In this document: positions 6,372-13,550 of the stretch, piece after piece | Layout: each line of letters begins with the position of its first letter | Position numbering within the stretch: position 1 is the stretch's first letter | Assembly (NCBI GenBank): GCA_002358905.1 | Contig: DEPT01000010.1 | Span: 102,971 to 120,613 of the forward strand | Length of the DNA: 17,643 nt | Source of the DNA: Akkermansiaceae bacterium UBA3385 | Lineage (GTDB): Bacteria; Verrucomicrobiota; Verrucomicrobiia; Verrucomicrobiales; Akkermansiaceae | Reading direction: 5' to 3' | Made by a program: the position numbers and the translations under genes | Notes under the pieces: model-generated | What the model saw: the letters and a program-made list of their open reading frames with translations, nothing else | Databases searched by the model: none | Told to the model about the DNA's origin: nothing

Positions 6372-7739
6372 ATGATAAGTTTTACGAATCTTTCCCGCTA
6401 TACAGACATTGGTTCCAATTGCTACCTGCTCGACATGGACGGTGTGCGTATTGTGCTGGATTCCGGCATGCATCCCAAGAAAGATGGTGCTGAGGCCACT
6501 CCCGAATTCAACCTGATAGGAGCAGCTGATCCGGATACCATTTTTATCACGCACTCTCATCTGGACCACATTGGCACCCTGCCCGTCCTGCAGGATAAAT
6601 ATCCCTCGGCCGAAGTGAACATGACTGCCGCGACCTGCGAAGTTGGTCTGGCCATGCTGCACAACTCTGTCAATGTGATGACGGCGAAACGCACGCAGGA
6701 AGGCATTATTGAATATCCTTTCTATACACATGCTGAGCTGGACCATGTAGCCCGCTGCTGGATGCCACGTCCCTATGGCAATGCGTTCCGCATCGGCCGC
6801 AATGGTCGGGTACTGGCAACCCTGCATGATGCAGGACACATTCTCGGCAGCTGCGGTGTGGAACTGGAAAGCGAAAGTGGTACCACAATCCTTTACACAG
6901 GTGACGTACAGTTCGACAACCAGACGCTCATCGCCGGTGCGGACTTTCCGGAAAGCGGCATTGATATCCTCATCATGGAAAGCACTCATGGCTGCACGGA
7001 ACGGGACGCAGAATATACCCGGGCCAGAGAGTTGCGCCGATTTGCCGACACCATACGCGATGTTCTGGAGAACAACGGAGCCGTTCTCATTCCCGTGTTC
7101 GCTCTGGGCAAAAGCCAGTGCCTGCTGACAGAGATTGGCCGTTTCAAGGAACAAGGGCTCATTCCGGATGTTCCGGTTTACTTCGGCGGACTCAGTTCCA
7201 AAATAACAGCTGTCTATGACAAGCTTGCAGACAGCACCCCCCGACTCAACCCCGGTTTCCGCATCAAGGAGCATGTAGAGACTCACGGCCTTCCCCGTCA
7301 GGGTCAGGCACCGCTTGTTGCCTCTCCCGGCAATATCTACCTGGTATCCAGCGGCATGATGAGTGAACACACAGTGTCACACATTCTGGCAGAGCAGATT
7401 ATCACGCACCCGAACGATGCTATTCTCTTTGTCGGGTACAGCGACCCGGAAACACCAGCAGGCAAGATTAAAGCCACCAATCACGGTGAGATGGTCCGTC
7501 TGCGCGAAAAAGGTGGCCAGGCATACCCGCTGAAATGCCGCGTAGAATGCTTTGATTTCTCTGGCCACGCCACGCGCCAGGCTCTGATTGACTATGCTCG
7601 CAAGCTCAACCCGAAAAAGGTTCTGCTGGTGCATGGAGACCCCGCCGCGCTCGATTCGCTAAGCAACGCACTGAAGGAAGAAATGCCGGGCTCGGAAATT
7701 CTGATTCCGGAACCCGGCAAGCCTATACGCCTGAGTTGA
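6372..7739 (+). CDS. Beta-CASP metallo-beta-lactamase RNA nuclease (YSH1/CPSF73-like)
   Basis: Cytosolic zinc-dependent nuclease of the YSH1/mRNA 3'-end processing family (COG1236-like), 455 residues. The MBL core has motif 2 HSHLDH (61-66), motif 3 His156 in DAGHILGS (153-160) and motif 4 Asp178 in YTGD. The beta-CASP cap begins near motif A, ESTHG (203-207), followed by LIPVFALGKSQ (239-249). The late motifs are motif B, FSGHA (396-400), and motif C, VHGD (420-423). All expected metal ligands are present, so it should act as an RNA endo- or exonuclease; the targets are unknown. The usual motif A Tyr (ESTYG) is His here. It starts 49 bases after the glycosyltransferase block, has a candidate promoter of its own, and ends convergently 7 bases from the phage-like gene with no visible terminator between them. 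Confidence 0.93.
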   Translation: MISFTNLSRYTDIGSNCYLLDMDGVRIVLDSGMHPKKDGAEATPEFNLIGAADPDTIFITHSHLDHIGTLPVLQDKYPSAEVNMTAATCEVGLAMLHNSVNVMTAKRTQEGIIEYPFYTHAELDHVARCWMPRPYGNAFRIGRNGRVLATLHDAGHILGSCGVELESESGTTILYTGDVQFDNQTLIAGADFPESGIDILIMESTHGCTERDAEYTRARELRRFADTIRDVLENNGAVLIPVFALGKSQCLLTEIGRFKEQGLIPDVPVYFGGLSSKITAVYDKLADSTPRLNPGFRIKEHVETHGLPRQGQAPLVASPGNIYLVSSGMMSEHTVSHILAEQIITHPNDAILFVGYSDPETPAGKIKATNHGEMVRLREKGGQAYPLKCRVECFDFSGHATRQALIDYARKLNPKKVLLVHGDPAALDSLSNALKEEMPGSEILIPEPGKPIRLS

Positions 7740-7746
7740 TAACTGA

Positions 7747-10254
7747 CTATTTACCATGATGGTCCACTTCCTGTGTGATGGCCAGGATGCGGAAATCGTG
7801 ATGTCCATTGTAGCGAATACAGAGAGACTGTCCCACGGCGGCATCCGGCATCTGGCTCAGCCTTAATGCTCCCGAATAGGGGCGTATTATCCCCGGGTGA
7901 TAATCTGGCAGGACTCGTTCCCATGTGTCATTAATTGTGGTGCGGTACTCGAAATCAGTATCACTCCTCAACAGGCGTAGCTTGAAGCGGCTGAACTGGC
8001 GCACAGAATTAAAGCTTACATTCCCCTCCAGCGGCAAGGTCTGAAGCCTGGCCGTAACAGGGATGCCCACACGATACCGGCGACCGGCCTTGATGCTGGC
8101 CAATGCCCGCAGACCATTGGCGGTACCATAGCAGCGCACTGTCTCATCCGTTTCAATATCCACAACTCTTAACTCTGTACCGGCCAGATGATAGGAACAT
8201 TTCAACTCCATATTTCGTACAGAGTCTACCTCTTCCATGCTGTCCAGGTGGGGTGTATCGTTGCACATGCGTTCCAGGACAACGTCTCCACTGCTTTCTA
8301 CGAGCATGATAAACCACATATCATCATCCTTTGAATGCTCGTTCTGCAAGGAAGCCATGGCCAGCACCCTGCGTCCGGCAAATTCAACACGCTGCCATGC
8401 AGTAACCTGCTGTTCCTGATTAATGGTGAGCACCGCCACGGAAGAATCATTCATCAGCACCCAGACATTGACATTACCACCACGCTGCGCACACCAGGTC
8501 TTAACGCCAGAATCAAACAAATGCTCAGCCAGCATGCAAATATCTGTAGCAACATAGCCATCAGCCTCCAGCCGGTAAGCAATCTCACGCATGCGTTTAC
8601 CCCCTCGCTGCACAAATAGCACTGTATTCTCCACGGCACGAGCAGGCAGCGGTTCGCTGCCTACGGAGGACTGGCGACGGAAAGTAACAGATGTCGGAGT
8701 TATGGCATTCCCATTACCCGATGAGAGAATCCATTCACCATCAGCGGTTCCTATGAGCAACTGACGAGTGGCACACATCCAGCAAATGCGGTTCTGGTCA
8801 CTTCCCATCACGCTCAAATGCATAGCATCATCATCATTCGACCCAACGCGGAAATTGTGAAAATCATCAATGACACTGGCAAGCAAGGTTGTGGGTAACC
8901 CAGGCATACCGCCTAACCACAAACGCCCCTGAAAGAACGCAGAAAACGCCGGATATCCATTCTTCTTTCCCATTGCGGCAAAGCTCCAGGAATGAGTGGA
9001 AAAGCTGACGGCGGAGCCAAGATACGTCTGCAACACACGGGCACGGGCATGCGTTTCATCCGTCACAGCTGTGACTTTCAGCCGGTATTCCCGTTTTCCG
9101 CCCAGTATACGGAATTGCACCATGGCACCAAGCACAGCGGCATCAGAACTGCATCGGCAGACCAGTACCATGCGGCATGGTCGCGGCTCCGAGCCACTGA
9201 TAGCCCAATTCTGGCGAGTCTCATAGTCGGACTGTGAAAAACTCTTGATACATGTCCAGTTCCATAAATAAAAATCGGGTTCATCATCGGGTGTGTCGTA
9301 GCTGCGCCACAGTTCCCAATGCCCATTCCAAGTGCCATTTGTCGTCAGTTCCCAATCGCCTTCCACTTCGTACGGAACCAGTTTGGCGTCCAGCCGCATG
9401 ATGCCGGGTTGGAAATAATGTGGGTAATCACTTAGCTTTTTACTACCGTTATACGCACTCACCGGATAGGCCCTGATACAGCGATAGAAGTAATGCATGG
9501 AGCTGGTCTCGTCTGTCTGATGCCAGAGCGTATCCTTGGCAACCCCAGTAATGCTGATATCCGGAGCAGACTGTGTTTTTGTTTCCTGTGTCTGATTCGC
9601 AAACAAGGTACGCGCAGGTATATTGGCATCTGCCAGAATTACCTCCTCATTGGCCATGGAGGAATCAAATAGGGCATTACCTCCCTCCACTATCAGATTG
9701 GCGTATAACCCGCCTCTTTCAAACAAGACAGAGAGTAAGCCGGGCTGACGATTGTATGATTCACGTGGCTGAGCATTGAATGCAGGTTGTTCAAGTTTCC
9801 ACTGCGTATCCGTGTATCGATACAGTACAACGGGTGGATGTGTGGGGCAACACACATAAACGGCATCATTCACCTGATTGAAATGAAGCGTTTCCAGTTC
9901 ATCAGGCCTTGTCCAAGGGGTCGTCAGCACAAATCGGTTTCCGGAAGCATCAGACAGGCATTCTCCCTTTTTGTAGACATGCATGCCCCCTGGGTAGAAT
10001 ACCAGCATCAGAGCATCATCCGCCGCATAACAAAAGGGGAATAAACGAACCGAGGATGATGACAATGTATCCACATAGGCGGTACCGGGGCGTAATTGAA
10101 TCCCTCCATAAGGCATAATCTGAAAATTTGTCATTTCAGAGGCGCCCCGCTGGTAGGCCTGTAAATCAAACCGGGTCGTGAGCCACGGAGTCAGCTCTCC
10201 CGCCGTAAAGCCAAGTACAATAGGTATTTCCTGCATATACTGCAGGTGTAGCAT
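7747..10254 (-). CDS. Phage virion/tail-like structural protein, standing alone
   Basis: Protein of 835 residues that I recognise as a large phage structural family found in podovirus-like prophages and often left unnamed. Hallmarks are FTAGELTPWL (16-25), MPYGGIQLRPGT (47-58), GYPAFSAFFQGRLWLGG (433-449) with LPTTLLASVIDDFHNF after it, DDDAMHLSVMG, LLIGTADGEW (499-508) and YRLEADGYVATD (560-571). A link to tail tubular protein B/nozzle proteins is inference. There is no signal peptide. The ATG at 10254 is chosen because GGAAGAG sits 7 bases upstream, the only clear Shine-Dalgarno-like site in the window; ATG 10236 or an in-frame start at 10293 are alternatives. No capsid, portal, terminase, integrase or lysis gene lies within several kilobases, yet the frame is unbroken. 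It may be a domesticated virion component or a recent relic. Confidence 0.8.
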   Translation of the reverse strand: MLHLQYMQEIPIVLGFTAGELTPWLTTRFDLQAYQRGASEMTNFQIMPYGGIQLRPGTAYVDTLSSSSVRLFPFCYAADDALMLVFYPGGMHVYKKGECLSDASGNRFVLTTPWTRPDELETLHFNQVNDAVYVCCPTHPPVVLYRYTDTQWKLEQPAFNAQPRESYNRQPGLLSVLFERGGLYANLIVEGGNALFDSSMANEEVILADANIPARTLFANQTQETKTQSAPDISITGVAKDTLWHQTDETSSMHYFYRCIRAYPVSAYNGSKKLSDYPHYFQPGIMRLDAKLVPYEVEGDWELTTNGTWNGHWELWRSYDTPDDEPDFYLWNWTCIKSFSQSDYETRQNWAISGSEPRPCRMVLVCRCSSDAAVLGAMVQFRILGGKREYRLKVTAVTDETHARARVLQTYLGSAVSFSTHSWSFAAMGKKNGYPAFSAFFQGRLWLGGMPGLPTTLLASVIDDFHNFRVGSNDDDAMHLSVMGSDQNRICWMCATRQLLIGTADGEWILSSGNGNAITPTSVTFRRQSSVGSEPLPARAVENTVLFVQRGGKRMREIAYRLEADGYVATDICMLAEHLFDSGVKTWCAQRGGNVNVWVLMNDSSVAVLTINQEQQVTAWQRVEFAGRRVLAMASLQNEHSKDDDMWFIMLVESSGDVVLERMCNDTPHLDSMEEVDSVRNMELKCSYHLAGTELRVVDIETDETVRCYGTANGLRALASIKAGRRYRVGIPVTARLQTLPLEGNVSFNSVRQFSRFKLRLLRSDTDFEYRTTINDTWERVLPDYHPGIIRPYSGALRLSQMPDAAVGQSLCIRYNGHHDFRILAITQEVDHHGK

Positions 10255-10332
10255 GAAGACACTCTTCCAGCAATGAGAAACAGGGAGTGGCAACTGCGTT
10301 CCACCCCCTGCTCTGAAAATGTAAAAAATAAA

Positions 10333-10656
10333 TCAGGCGCCTAAATCCACCAGAATAGACGCGGCACAGCGCACACACTCCTGACAGGGCACGCGGTTTG
10401 CTCCCTTAATTTCCCGGCATGCCGCAGCACCATTGGCCGCTACAAAGGCAGCCAGAATAGCAGCAGATTTTTCGGGCATTACCTGCATGGCTCCATACAA
10501 GGCACCACAAGTCCCCTCCGGAGCGCGCCCGCCGCCGCATGTGGCCATAGGTTCCACCAGATCATCACGTCCAAAAGCGGCACAAACCGTCTGGGCACAA
10601 TTATACATGCAGGGTTTCTGCCGGAAAGTTGCGAGAGATTGTTCAACGCGTTTCAT
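10333..10656 (-). CDS. C_GCAxxG_C_C family Cys-rich putative redox protein
   Basis: Small protein of 107 residues with nine cysteines (16, 20, 25, 40, 50, 80, 91, 94, 97). NCAQTVCAAFG (19-29), CGGGRAPEGTCGALYGA (40-56) and the late C..C..C cluster (91-97) match the C_GCAxxG_C_C family, thought to be a redox-active or cofactor-binding protein. No signal peptide is evident, so it is probably cytosolic. It lies 32 bases downstream of nadE on the same strand and 78 bases upstream of the phage-like gene. A consensus -35 overlaps the nadE stop. The predicted transcription start coincides with the ATG, so the transcript could be leaderless. The function is unproven in this family. Confidence 0.85.
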   Translation of the reverse strand: MKRVEQSLATFRQKPCMYNCAQTVCAAFGRDDLVEPMATCGGGRAPEGTCGALYGAMQVMPEKSAAILAAFVAANGAAACREIKGANRVPCQECVRCAASILVDLGA

Positions 10657-10662
10657 AAATTG

Positions 10663-10692
10663 AGCTTATCACAAGTGATGATAGGATGTCAA
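10663..10692 (-). promoter_or_regulatory. Candidate promoter of the Cys-rich redox protein gene
   Basis: On the minus strand TTGACA (10692-10687), an 18-base spacer and TAAGCT (10668-10663) are followed after six bases by the ATG. The TGA stop of nadE is embedded in the -35 box. The -10 is weak (three of six consensus bases). Confidence 0.42.
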
Positions 10693-12608
10693 GGTTTCCA
10701 GAGCTCACCACAGGCATCCGTCGGCATGCGCCAGTCTCCGCGGGGAGAAAGAGCTATGCTGCCAACCTTGGGGCCATCCGGCACACAGCTGCGCTTAAAC
10801 TGCTGCTGGAAGAAGCGGCGCAGGAATGTTTCCAGTGTTCGTCCGATAATTTCCTCTGAGTACTCACCGGCAAAGGCCACTTGTGCAAGCACGCGGAGCT
10901 TGGTGGGCTCTGCTCCGTATTTGATGAAATGATACAGGAAGAAATCATGCAGGTCATACGGTCCCAGTATATCTTCCGTTTTCTGTTCCATGCTGCCATC
11001 ATCCGCAGGGGGAAGTAATTCCGGGCTCACAGGTGTATCAATGACATCCTGAATCGTCTCCGCAAGGTCGGAATCTCCACAATGGGCCGCCTCGTAAGCC
11101 AGCAGGCAGCGGATAAGAGTCTTGGGAACAGAGCAATTAACCGCATACATGCTCATATGGTCGCCATTATATGTGGACCAGCCGAGCGCAATTTCCGAAA
11201 GGTCGCCGGTACCGATGACCATGCCACCAGTCTTATTCGCCAGATTCATGAGAATACTGGTGCGCTGGCGAGCCTGTACATTCTCATAGGTACTGGTACG
11301 AAGCGATGGGTCGAAATCCAGATCCTGGAACTGAAGCAGGCAGGCTTCCTTGATGTTGACTTCCTTGAAAGTGACGCCGAGAAGTTTCATCATGGATACG
11401 GCGTTGTGATACGTGCGCCCGGTTGTGCCGAAACCAGGCATCGTCACCGCCAGAATACTGCTCAGGGGCATTTCCAGCATGCGGCAGGCACGAGCACACA
11501 CCATCAGCGCCAGGGTACTGTCCAGACCACCGGAAATACCAATCACCAGCGTGCGGGCATGCGTATGCTCTATACGCTTTGCCAGAGCCGTGGCCTGAAT
11601 GTTAAGAATCTCCTCGCAACGGGCAGCTCGTTCGTCCTCTGCAGGAATGAACGGACGAGACGGAAGCCACGCATACGCGAGGTCACACCGCGGGTCAAAC
11701 TTGCCCAGGGAAATACGGCGAGCCGGTACACAAGCGGCTAGAGCGCGAGCATCATTGTATGAACTTTCGCTGCTACGAGCCACCCCCAGACGCTGCAAGT
11801 CCACATCTGCATAGATAACGGACGTTTCGCGGGCAAACATCTTACCTTCTGCTGCCAGACGTCCATTATCTGCAATAAGGGACTGACCACCATAGACGAC
11901 ATCCTGAGTGCTTTCACCCACTCCGGCAGAAGCATAGACATACGCCGCAAGGCAGCGGGCACTCTGCTGCATCACCAGGTTACGGCAATACGCAGCACCG
12001 GATGCAACTGCTGTAGAGGCTCCCGGATTAAAAATGACGCGGGCTCCCTGCAGTGCAAGTCTGCAGCTCGGTGGAATCACGCTCCACAAATCATCTGCTA
12101 CTTCGATACCGAATGTAAAATCAGAACCATTAGTGAACAGCAGGTCCACACCAATCGGAACCGTACCAAAACCGGGCAGCTCAATCTCCTTCAGCTGCAG
12201 GTCTGAGGCCGGGCGGAACTGGCGGCGCTCGTAGGCATCTCTTGTATTGGGTAAAACACTTTTCGGAACCAGGCCGAGCACATGTCCGCTCTGTACAACA
12301 GCTGCCACGTTATAAATACCTTCTTCAATAACCAGGGGCAGGGTCAGAATGGCAGGTATATTCAAGCGGGCCGTTTCCCCGGCAAAGCGAGCCAATGCAC
12401 GCAAGGCCGCCTGCTGCAGGTGCGGCTGGAAAAACAGGTCACCACAGCTTGCCCCGGTGAGGCAAAGTTCCGGAAACAACACGGCATGGGCACCACCCTT
12501 GGCGGCTTCTCTCATGGCGCGCACCACTTCTTCCGTATTGTAGGCAACATCCGCCACTTTCACCCGCGGAGTCACGGCTGCCATACGATAATATCCGTAC
12601 GTACTCAT
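10689..12608 (-). CDS. nadE: NAD+ synthase, two-domain form with glutaminase nucleophile replaced by Ala
   Basis: Two-domain NAD+ synthetase of 639 residues, which amidates nicotinic acid adenine dinucleotide using ATP. The N-terminal nitrilase-like glutaminase domain has Glu47 (FPELCLTG, 45-52) and Lys116 (LVPKSVLPN, 113-121). The third member of the triad, normally Cys in an EICED-type motif, is Ala171 in FGIEVADDLW (166-175). The C-terminal synthetase domain has the PPi-loop ISGGLDST (358-365) and GTGDLSEIALGWSTYNGDHM (466-485), which look intact. The enzyme therefore probably cannot hydrolyse glutamine itself and would need free ammonia or another amidotransferase. ATG 12608 is preferred over the in-frame TTG at 12650 because that TTG is the -35 box of a good promoter and homology begins at STYGYYRMAAVTPRVKVAD. 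It is divergent from the MerR gene. Confidence 0.95.
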   Translation of the reverse strand: MSTYGYYRMAAVTPRVKVADVAYNTEEVVRAMREAAKGGAHAVLFPELCLTGASCGDLFFQPHLQQAALRALARFAGETARLNIPAILTLPLVIEEGIYNVAAVVQSGHVLGLVPKSVLPNTRDAYERRQFRPASDLQLKEIELPGFGTVPIGVDLLFTNGSDFTFGIEVADDLWSVIPPSCRLALQGARVIFNPGASTAVASGAAYCRNLVMQQSARCLAAYVYASAGVGESTQDVVYGGQSLIADNGRLAAEGKMFARETSVIYADVDLQRLGVARSSESSYNDARALAACVPARRISLGKFDPRCDLAYAWLPSRPFIPAEDERAARCEEILNIQATALAKRIEHTHARTLVIGISGGLDSTLALMVCARACRMLEMPLSSILAVTMPGFGTTGRTYHNAVSMMKLLGVTFKEVNIKEACLLQFQDLDFDPSLRTSTYENVQARQRTSILMNLANKTGGMVIGTGDLSEIALGWSTYNGDHMSMYAVNCSVPKTLIRCLLAYEAAHCGDSDLAETIQDVIDTPVSPELLPPADDGSMEQKTEDILGPYDLHDFFLYHFIKYGAEPTKLRVLAQVAFAGEYSEEIIGRTLETFLRRFFQQQFKRSCVPDGPKVGSIALSPRGDWRMPTDACGELWKP

Positions 12609-12622
12609 ATCAGTCTGCACGT

Positions 12623-12650
12623 ATTCTGCCAGATTCGGGGCGAAAGTCAA
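12623..12650 (-). promoter_or_regulatory. Promoter of nadE
   Basis: On the minus strand TTGACT (12650-12645), a 16-base spacer and CAGAAT (12628-12623) match the same pattern as the skp promoter at 14767. Transcription would start near 12616, giving a leader of about 8 bases before ATG 12608. Confidence 0.6.
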
Positions 12651-12736
12651 TCATGTATTATGCGCTCTTGAGCTGTATTCCCGTAAAAATAATAAAGATT
12701 TGAACACTTTGGCGGATTCAGAATCATACATTATGC

Positions 12737-12765
12737 TTGACCATGCTCTAATGATATGGCAAAAT
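12737..12765 (+). promoter_or_regulatory. Candidate promoter of the MerR-type regulator gene
   Basis: TTGACC (12737-12742), a 17-base spacer and CAAAAT (12760-12765). The ATG at 12764 lies inside the -10, so the real start is ATG 12797, about 25 bases after the expected transcription start. The normal 17-base spacing differs from the 19-20 bases typical of MerR-activated promoters. A GATTC-A-GAATC inverted repeat sits just upstream (12715-12725). Confidence 0.5.
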
Positions 12766-12796
12766 GCCGCGTCCTCCTCTCGTCTCCAAGCCCACA

Positions 12797-13342
12797 ATGA
12801 AATATACAATTTCTGCACTTTCCCGTAAAACCGGACTTTCCATCCACACGCTTCGTTATTACGAAAAAGAGGGATTACTCCGTTATGTAGAGCGCACTGA
12901 ATCCGGGCGCCGTGTATATGGTGACGCCAGCATGGGATGCCTGCTGGGGGTTCTGTGCATGAAACAAGCTGGCATGACCCTGCCTCAGATTAAGGCATTC
13001 ATGGATGTAACCATCGAAGGTGTTGCCACCCTGCCCAAGCGACTGGAAATGATGCTCAGTGCACGCGAGCAGCTGCTCAAGCTCAAAGACGCAGTGGACC
13101 GCGGACTGCAACTGGCAGATTTCTTTATCGGAGGTTGCCGCAACGCCATGGATGCTCTCAAGAACGGCGCAGACCCGGAAGCAGCTTTCCCTTATATCAC
13201 GCGCGATGGTATCATTGAGTTCCCCTTCCTGTTGAAAGAAGACGGCAAGCTTGAACCCGCTGCACCTCCCGCGGATTTCGAGCTTGCGGAACCCAAGCGT
13301 AAATCGCAGAAATCAGAAAAAACCAAAAAGAAAAAGATATGA
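12797..13342 (+). CDS. MerR-family transcriptional regulator
   Basis: DNA-binding regulator of 181 residues. The MerR winged helix-turn-helix starts at the N-terminus: YTISALSRKTGLSIHTLRYY (3-22) followed by EKEGLL and RTESGRRVYG. A dimerisation helix follows at about 75-105 (LPKRLEMMLSAREQLLKLKD). The effector region is short and lacks the Cys pair or His cluster of classical metal sensors, so the inducer is unknown. The C-terminus ends in a strongly basic tail (KRKSQKSEKTKKKKI), unusual for the family. ATG 12797 is preferred over ATG 12764 because the latter is in the -10 region and adds non-homologous residues. It is divergent from nadE. Its TGA overlaps the ATG of a 46-residue membrane protein (ATGA 13339-13342), so the two are likely co-produced. 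Confidence 0.9.
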   Translation: MKYTISALSRKTGLSIHTLRYYEKEGLLRYVERTESGRRVYGDASMGCLLGVLCMKQAGMTLPQIKAFMDVTIEGVATLPKRLEMMLSAREQLLKLKDAVDRGLQLADFFIGGCRNAMDALKNGADPEAAFPYITRDGIIEFPFLLKEDGKLEPAAPPADFELAEPKRKSQKSEKTKKKKI

Positions 13343-13479
13343 AAGAACTCGCCAAATGGGCACCCATTGGTGGTGCACTCTGTCTCATTGTCGCAGCCTA
13401 TATCATCGGTCGCAATTCCCGCCGCGATGTCAAGGAGATTTACTCCATGATTGACCATTACGACAAGTTGGGAAACTGA
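13339..13479 (+). CDS. Small single-span membrane protein coupled to the MerR gene
   Basis: A 46-residue ORF from ATG 13339 to TGA 13477-13479. Residues 1-7 (MKELAKW) precede one hydrophobic segment, APIGGALCLIVAAYIIG (8-24). A basic cluster RNSRRD (25-30) and a polar tail ending HYDKLGN follow. The charge pattern suggests the C-terminus stays in the cytoplasm. It overlaps the MerR stop by ATGA, and a perfect terminator follows 22 bases after its stop; both support its being a real gene. It may be a membrane tether or signalling partner of the regulator, but no homology is recognised. Confidence 0.65.
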   Translation: MKELAKWAPIGGALCLIVAAYIIGRNSRRDVKEIYSMIDHYDKLGN

Positions 13480-13501
13480 ATTATTCCGTTTCATTTTACA
13501 C

Positions 13502-13539
13502 AACGCGTTGCATCTTCTCAACAGATGCAACGCGTTTTT
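13502..13539 (+). terminator. Rho-independent terminator between convergent genes
   Basis: A perfect 13-bp stem (AACGCGTTGCATC at 13502-13514 with GATGCAACGCGTT at 13524-13536), a 9-base loop and a closing T run end the MerR/small-protein transcript. The hairpin lies 12 bases beyond the stop of the convergent flavin enzyme gene and may serve it too, though no T run follows on that strand. Confidence 0.88.
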
Positions 13540-13550
13540 GCGTCTCCGGT

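Noticed and set aside
5994..7370. Long minus-strand open frame (458 residues) across the second glycosyltransferase and the MBL nuclease genes
   Set aside because: It lies opposite two genes with clear family motifs, has no recognisable domain and a Cys/His/Gln-rich composition typical of antisense shadows of GC-rich codons.
7740..10300. Prophage boundaries (att repeats, tRNA, integrase) around the phage-like gene
   Set aside because: I found no tRNA, direct-repeat pair or recombinase on either side; both flanks are ordinary chromosomal genes.
12609..12650. In-frame TTG start for nadE at 12650
   Set aside because: That TTG is the -35 box of a TTGACT-N16-CAGAAT promoter, and family homology begins at ATG 12608.
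12715..12725. GATTC-A-GAATC inverted repeat upstream of merR, sharing the 10-mer GATTCAGAAT with 16812-16821 upstream of the His-rich lipoprotein gene
   Set aside because: It is tempting as a shared regulator site, but one or two shared 10-mers are expected by chance among this much intergenic DNA and the second copy is not a full palindrome.
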